Assembly (NCBI RefSeq): GCF_036038375.1
Contig: NZ_CP107935.1
Span: forward strand, 1 to 64,000
Reading direction: 5' to 3'
DNA: 64,000 nt
DNA from: Streptomyces sp. NBC_00414
GTDB taxonomy: Bacteria; Actinomycetota; Actinomycetes; Streptomycetales; Streptomycetaceae
Shown: piece by piece, positions 60,666-64,000 of the stretch
Layout of the letters: the number at the start of each line of letters is the position of its first letter
How positions within the stretch are numbered: position 1 is the first letter of the stretch
The notes under the pieces: model-generated
What the model saw: the letters and a program-made list of their open reading frames with translations, nothing else
The model's database searches: none
What the model was told of the DNA's origin: nothing
Program-made: the position numbers and the translations under genes

Positions 60666-60885
60666 ACCGGGCGAGGAAGGCCTGGAAGTGGCGCTTGCCT
60701 TCGGCGCACTCGCGTTCGTGAAACCGGCGGGACTCATCGCAGTATCGGAGGCTGAACAAGGCGGAGATGCAGAAGACGCGTTGAAGTGGGCGCTTGTAGC
60801 GCCGCGGCCGGCGAAGATTGCCGCTGATCTTGCCGGAGTCGCGGGGAACAGGTGCGACGCCGCCGAAGCCGGCGAAACGGTCTGC
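60666..60885 (-). pseudogene. IS110-family transposase C-terminal fragment
   Basis: DRFAGFGGVAPVPRDSGKIS, GNLRRPRRYKRPLQRVFCIS, CDESRRFHERECAEGKRHFQ AFLARC is the C-terminal Transposase_20 segment of IS110-family DEDD transposases with its conserved Ser. The N-terminal part is missing. The frame runs on, antisense to the hydrolase, without meaning. Confidence 0.7.
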
Positions 60886-61052
60886 GGTCCGTTCACACCT
60901 TGGCGCACGCCCCGCCCCCTTCCCCGCGTGTCCCCCACGCATCATGGGCAAAGTACCGAACTACTGTTCGCCGTAACGCCGGGGCAGGCTTTCAACGCTG
61001 ATCGAACCGAGCCCCTTCTCATCAGCAAGCACAGCCGAGGAAACGGAACACG

Positions 61053-61418
61053 GTGACAGGCACCCAGGAACCAGCTCGCCCCGGCCGGCTAGCAGCCGAC
61101 CACACCACCCTCAACGGCATCCTGGTGGTCACCCTGAGCGGCGAGATCGACCACACCGTCAAAGACCAGTTCAGTAACGCCCTGCTCTCCCGTGACGGTG
61201 CGGCGCCCTTGCGGATCGTGGCAGACCTCAGCGAGGTGACCTTCATGGACTCCAGCGGCATCAACATCCTCCTCACCACCCACCAGAAGGCCGTCAGCAA
61301 GCAGGGATGGCTGCGCATCGCCGGCGCCCAACAAGCCGTCCAACGCGTCCTGCACATCGTCGGCGTGGACCAGTTCATCGGCTGCCACCCCACCCTCGAA
61401 CAAGCCCTGACCAGGTGA
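61053..61418 (+). CDS. STAS-domain anti-sigma-factor antagonist
   Basis: 121 residues. ILVVTLSGEIDHTVKDQFSN, IVADLSEVTFMDSSGINILL, VLHIVGVDQFIGCHPTLEQA is a complete STAS domain; DSSG carries the Ser that anti-sigma kinases phosphorylate. Streptomyces has many such partner-switching proteins. GAGGAAACGG lies before the GTG start. No anti-sigma kinase gene is adjacent. Confidence 0.85.
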   Translation: MTGTQEPARPGRLAADHTTLNGILVVTLSGEIDHTVKDQFSNALLSRDGAAPLRIVADLSEVTFMDSSGINILLTTHQKAVSKQGWLRIAGAQQAVQRVLHIVGVDQFIGCHPTLEQALTR

Positions 61419-61514
61419 CGAAGGCGCGGGACAACTCACCGCACCGACAGTGCCGCGTACCGCCGGTAGAGAGGAAAAAACGTCCCCCGGTCACAACGGC
61501 GCGCTGCCCTGCCG

Positions 61515-61600
61515 CGCTCACACGCCGGGTCCCAACGTGGCTTTCTGCCGAGCGTCCTACCGATCCCACCGACTGCCATCACCCCCACGGGTAACACCGC
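61515..61600. repeat. noncoding repeat family R3, copy 2
   Basis: Matches 18255-18345 in the same orientation (CCGCGCTCACACG, CGTGGCTTT, GCCGAGCGTCC). It overlaps the 3' end of the minus-strand pentapeptide gene by about 45 bases, so the end of that protein may be encoded by the repeat. Confidence 0.5.
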
Positions 61601-62924
61601 GCCATGCCGGCAAGATGCCCGGCGAAGGCCCGGGTACATGCGCCACATGCGCCCGTGTCCCCGGCACTCCGACTGAAGCGTAAAACCAGGCCGGCAGCTC
61701 GGTCTCTTCGTCCGGCACCGCTGAAATGACCTGCCCAAACGTCAGGCGACGTGCACTCGACAGATCGGTCACGGACAGGTTGGCCTTCGTGAGCGTCGCC
61801 CCGCGCAGGTTGGCCCCCGTGAACGTCGCCCGGCGTAGGTCGGCCTTCGTGAGCGTCGCCTCGCGCAGGTTGGCCTCCGTGAACGCCGCACCGACCAGGT
61901 CGGTCTCCATGAACGTCGCATCGCGCAGGTTGGCCCCCGTGAAGATCGCCTTGTGCAGGTTGGCCTCCGTGAACGCCGCCCCGCGCAGATAGGCCTCCGT
62001 GAACGTCGCGCCGACCAAGTTGGCCCCCGTGAACGTCGCTCTGGGCAGGTGGGCCTCCGTGAAGGTCGCCTTGTACAGGTGGGCCCCTGTGAACGTCGCC
62101 TTGTACAGGCGGGCTTCCGTGAAGGTCGCCTTGTACAGGTAGGCCCCTGTGAAGGTCGCCCCGGACAGGTCCGCTCCCGTGAGGTCGGCTTCGTTAAGTT
62201 GGACGCCGGCCAGGTGGAGGCCGTTGAGGTCGAGGCGTTCACGGCGGTCGACATGGGTGCGGGACTCGCGGCGGGTGAGAGCTGTAAGCGCGGCCTGTAC
62301 ATCGGCAGCCGGCTTGGGGGGCAGCGGGTCGGCGTGCGGACCGCGGTGGGGATCGTCAGGGTCGGGCGGGGGGACGGCGTGAGGGGCCCGGTGGCGGATG
62401 AAGTGTCCGAGGACGTGAGCGGCGTCGGTGGCGGCCTGTTCAGGAGCGTCCTGCACGATCTGTTCGAGGGCGAGGATGCCGCCGATGCGGACGTAGATCT
62501 CGCCGGAGCCGAGGCGTTCGAGGGCTTTGGTGAAGCGGTCGGTGATCTGCCCGCGGCGGGTGAGGCGGTAGGTGCGGGCGGTGTAGAGCAGAGCGATGCC
62601 GGCCCCGAGGGCGGCCGTGAACGCGACCACGGCGGTACGCAGGCCGGTCACGAGGGCCGCCGACCCCTTCCTCGCCTCAGCCTTGTCGATGGGGTCGGGG
62701 CCAATGACGTAGGGACCCCACCAGATCAGCCAGGGCAGCACCATGAACAGCACGAAGGCTCCGGCCACCATCAGAGCAGTCGTTGCCCATCGCCGGTTGC
62801 GTGCCTTCTGCCGGACCCGCAACCGACACTGATCCAGCTCGGTCATGGCCTCCCATGCGGCCTGACGCTGCAGACGGCGCTCTCGCTGCTCCTGGAGGAC
62901 GCGCAGGGGGTGGAGTGTTCTCAT
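61557..62924 (-). CDS. membrane pentapeptide-repeat protein
   Basis: 455 residues. An N-terminal basic region, two membrane segments (TTALMVAGAFVLFMVLPWLI and LRTAVVAFTAALGAGIALLY), a linker with TDRFTKALERLGSGEIYVRI and GGILALEQIVQDAPEQAATD, then about 30 pentapeptide repeats of the A(D/N)Lxx type in which ATFTGA/ATFTEA units alternate (GATFTGAYLYKATFTEARLY). The repeat forms a right-handed beta helix. The pattern before it resembles the N-terminal part of 58519-59338. The last 60 residues are not repeats and run into repeat R3. Role unknown; not a clear gyrase-protecting Qnr/Mfp type. Confidence 0.85.
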   Translation of the reverse strand: MRTLHPLRVLQEQRERRLQRQAAWEAMTELDQCRLRVRQKARNRRWATTALMVAGAFVLFMVLPWLIWWGPYVIGPDPIDKAEARKGSAALVTGLRTAVVAFTAALGAGIALLYTARTYRLTRRGQITDRFTKALERLGSGEIYVRIGGILALEQIVQDAPEQAATDAAHVLGHFIRHRAPHAVPPPDPDDPHRGPHADPLPPKPAADVQAALTALTRRESRTHVDRRERLDLNGLHLAGVQLNEADLTGADLSGATFTGAYLYKATFTEARLYKATFTGAHLYKATFTEAHLPRATFTGANLVGATFTEAYLRGAAFTEANLHKAIFTGANLRDATFMETDLVGAAFTEANLREATLTKADLRRATFTGANLRGATLTKANLSVTDLSSARRLTFGQVISAVPDEETELPAWFYASVGVPGTRAHVAHVPGPSPGILPAWRGVTRGGDGSRWDR

Positions 62925-63493
62925 GCCCTATATATATGCCGGTCGGACAGCATGCAATTGCAACCGAACATCCGACGGACCAAGCCGCGAGCAGCGAGCT
63001 GCTGAATTGAATTCGTCGAGCCGGTCACGGAACTGTTCCTGTGCTTCGTCGAAGCCGTCCCGAGCCTGCGGTTTCGTCTGGCCGCCGACGACACCGAACT
63101 CACTGCCCTCCACGACATCGCCGACGGTTGTTCGCTGGCGACCGTGACGTAGGAACCTGTCGTGTAGCTCTGGCCGTGAGGCGCCGAGTGGTGCGTCTCG
63201 TGCAGTGGGAAGGCGAGGCGTCTGCCCCGCGCGTTGGTTGGTCAACCGCTGGAACCGCCGAAGAAGCCACTGTCGTCTCCGCCGTTGCCGCCTCCGTTGG
63301 CTCCGTTCGCTCCAGTCATGGGTCAGGATCCGCCGATGGTTGGAGAGCAATGCCGCTGCCAGTGCGCAAGCACTCAACTCCCCGGCCGCCGACGCGGACA
63401 TCCAGCATCTGAACGACTCACTCGACTTCCGCATACCCCACGGTCGGGTGATCTGGGACTGACCGGCATTCGTTGCCGTTCGGAGTAAGCCGC
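62925..63493. other. no supported gene; palindrome TGCAATTGCA
   Basis: TATATATA at 62930 and the perfect palindrome TGCAATTGCA at 62953-62962 lie just upstream of the pentapeptide gene and may form its promoter and operator. A plus-strand frame at 63006-63153 ending RFRLAADDTELTALHDIADG could be the end of a decayed gene. Otherwise nothing is recognised. Confidence 0.4.
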
Positions 63494-63740
63494 TCATGCA
63501 GCGACGCTCGTTGTTGGCCTTGGCTTCGCCGCGTTGGGAAACACTGGCCGCCGGGTGAGCCGACGAGTCATGAGCGTGACGGTGAGGGTGAGCATCGCTT
63601 CGGAGTGCTCGGGCCGGGTTTCGTAGTCGCGCACGTTCCGGCGGGCGTGAAGCCACCACGCCAGCGATCTCTCCACCACCCACGGACCCTTACACGGTCC
63701 GGAAGGGGGACAGTCCTGCGGCAGCTCCCGACGGTCATCG
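63494..63740 (-). pseudogene. IS5-family transposase C-terminal fragment
   Basis: GPWVVERSLAWWLHARRNVR, DYETRPEHSEAMLTLTVTLM, TRRL is the C-terminal end of IS5-family transposases (catalytic Glu in VVERSLAW). Everything before it is missing. Confidence 0.65.
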
Positions 63741-63761
63741 GTCTCCGGTGTCCGGCCGTTT

Positions 63762-64000
63762 TCAGGTGGTGCGGATCGGCGCCGGGTTCTCGGGGAGTTG
63801 CCAGCTGCCGCCGCGGTCCTCCTTCGAAAAGCGCGCGGCGAGATCGGGGACGTGCAGGAAGCAGGCCAGTGCGGTGGCGGCTTGGAAGGCGTCGATCGCA
63901 CGCTGGGTCATCGGCATGCCCAGGCGTAGGAGACGCGGATTCACCTGGCCGTGGATCTCGTCGACGAAGGGCCGCAGCACGCTGTCGTAGTTCGCCAGTG
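63762..64000 (-). CDS. partial gene, 3' end of an unidentified protein
   Basis: The frame is open through the window edge (LANYDSVLRPFVDEIHGQVN, PRLLRLGMPMTQRAIDAFQA, ATALACFLHVPDLAARFSKE) and ends at 63762. The helical pattern looks like genuine coding sequence. No family recognised; the start lies beyond 64000. Confidence 0.45.
   Translation of the reverse strand, partial: LANYDSVLRPFVDEIHGQVNPRLLRLGMPMTQRAIDAFQAATALACFLHVPDLAARFSKEDRGGSWQLPENPAPIRTT

Noticed and set aside
59500..60951. 483-codon minus-strand frame
   Set aside because: Only its first part (60666-60885) is an IS110 fragment; the remainder is antisense to the alpha/beta hydrolase.

Overview
The base composition is very GC-rich, codons end mostly in G or C, and spaced GGAGG-type ribosome sites are common. 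Streptomyces-only families recur (DUF6192, DUF6233, DUF6196, replication-relaxation, MmyB-type regulators). This is the accessory arm of a linear Streptomyces (or close relative) replicon. Seven adjacent hairpins with 3-base loops lie at positions 10-177, followed by the start of a terminal helicase gene, so the left edge of the window is probably at or within a few bases of a telomere. The telomere is not the archetypal Streptomyces sequence. All family names are from memory and reading; no search was run.

Layout. 1-3100: telomere-like palindromes, a small membrane protein, the terminal-helicase remnant and two secreted proteins. 3100-9800: IS5-type transposase, TetR/NmrA pair, chimeric transposase and DUF6192 protein. 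9800-13500: the most interesting block, a minus-strand operon HTH - Tap-like - Tpg-like, beside a broken replication-relaxation gene. 13500-25100: decayed subtelomeric DNA with helicase-associated-domain remnants, a complete frameshifted IS701-type element, a second broken tpg-like gene, an HTH/coiled-coil/membrane protein, and a 1-kb inverted-repeat-bounded segment carrying a reductase. 25100-31800: thioesterase, a TetR/DUF6196/RraA operon overlapped by an MmyB-type regulator, an Imm26-like orphan immunity gene, and a lipoprotein/secreted-protein pair. 33000-38800: secreted protein, LysR/SDR pair, second SDR, MerR/monooxygenase pair. 38900-44650: small genes with two SOS-like boxes, an intact IS, a MITE-like element, and a lower-GC two-gene cassette (F-box-like protein plus beta-rich protein) inside a duplicated subtelomeric block. 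45200-48450: frameshifted GlxA-type regulator, monooxygenase, Fic-type toxin/antitoxin pair, fragments. 48460-57423: a complete-looking amino-sugar (galactosamine / N-acetylgalactosamine) catabolic cluster with its own GntR regulator and three matching operators. 57480-64000: second IS5 copy, two membrane pentapeptide-repeat proteins (one frameshifted), alpha/beta hydrolase, STAS protein, IS fragments and a gene cut by the window end.

How it fits together. The terminal hairpins, the Tpg-like protein (candidate priming protein) and the Tap-like protein (with three short motifs in the order and spacing expected of a family-B polymerase palm) could form a self-contained end-replication module. 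The sugar cluster has extracellular glycosidase, transporter, kinase, isomerase/deaminase and two aldolase-family subunits, but no deacetylase in the window. Most of the rest is a recombination-rich arm: at least five repeat families occur two or three times, and about fifteen transposase genes or fragments are present.
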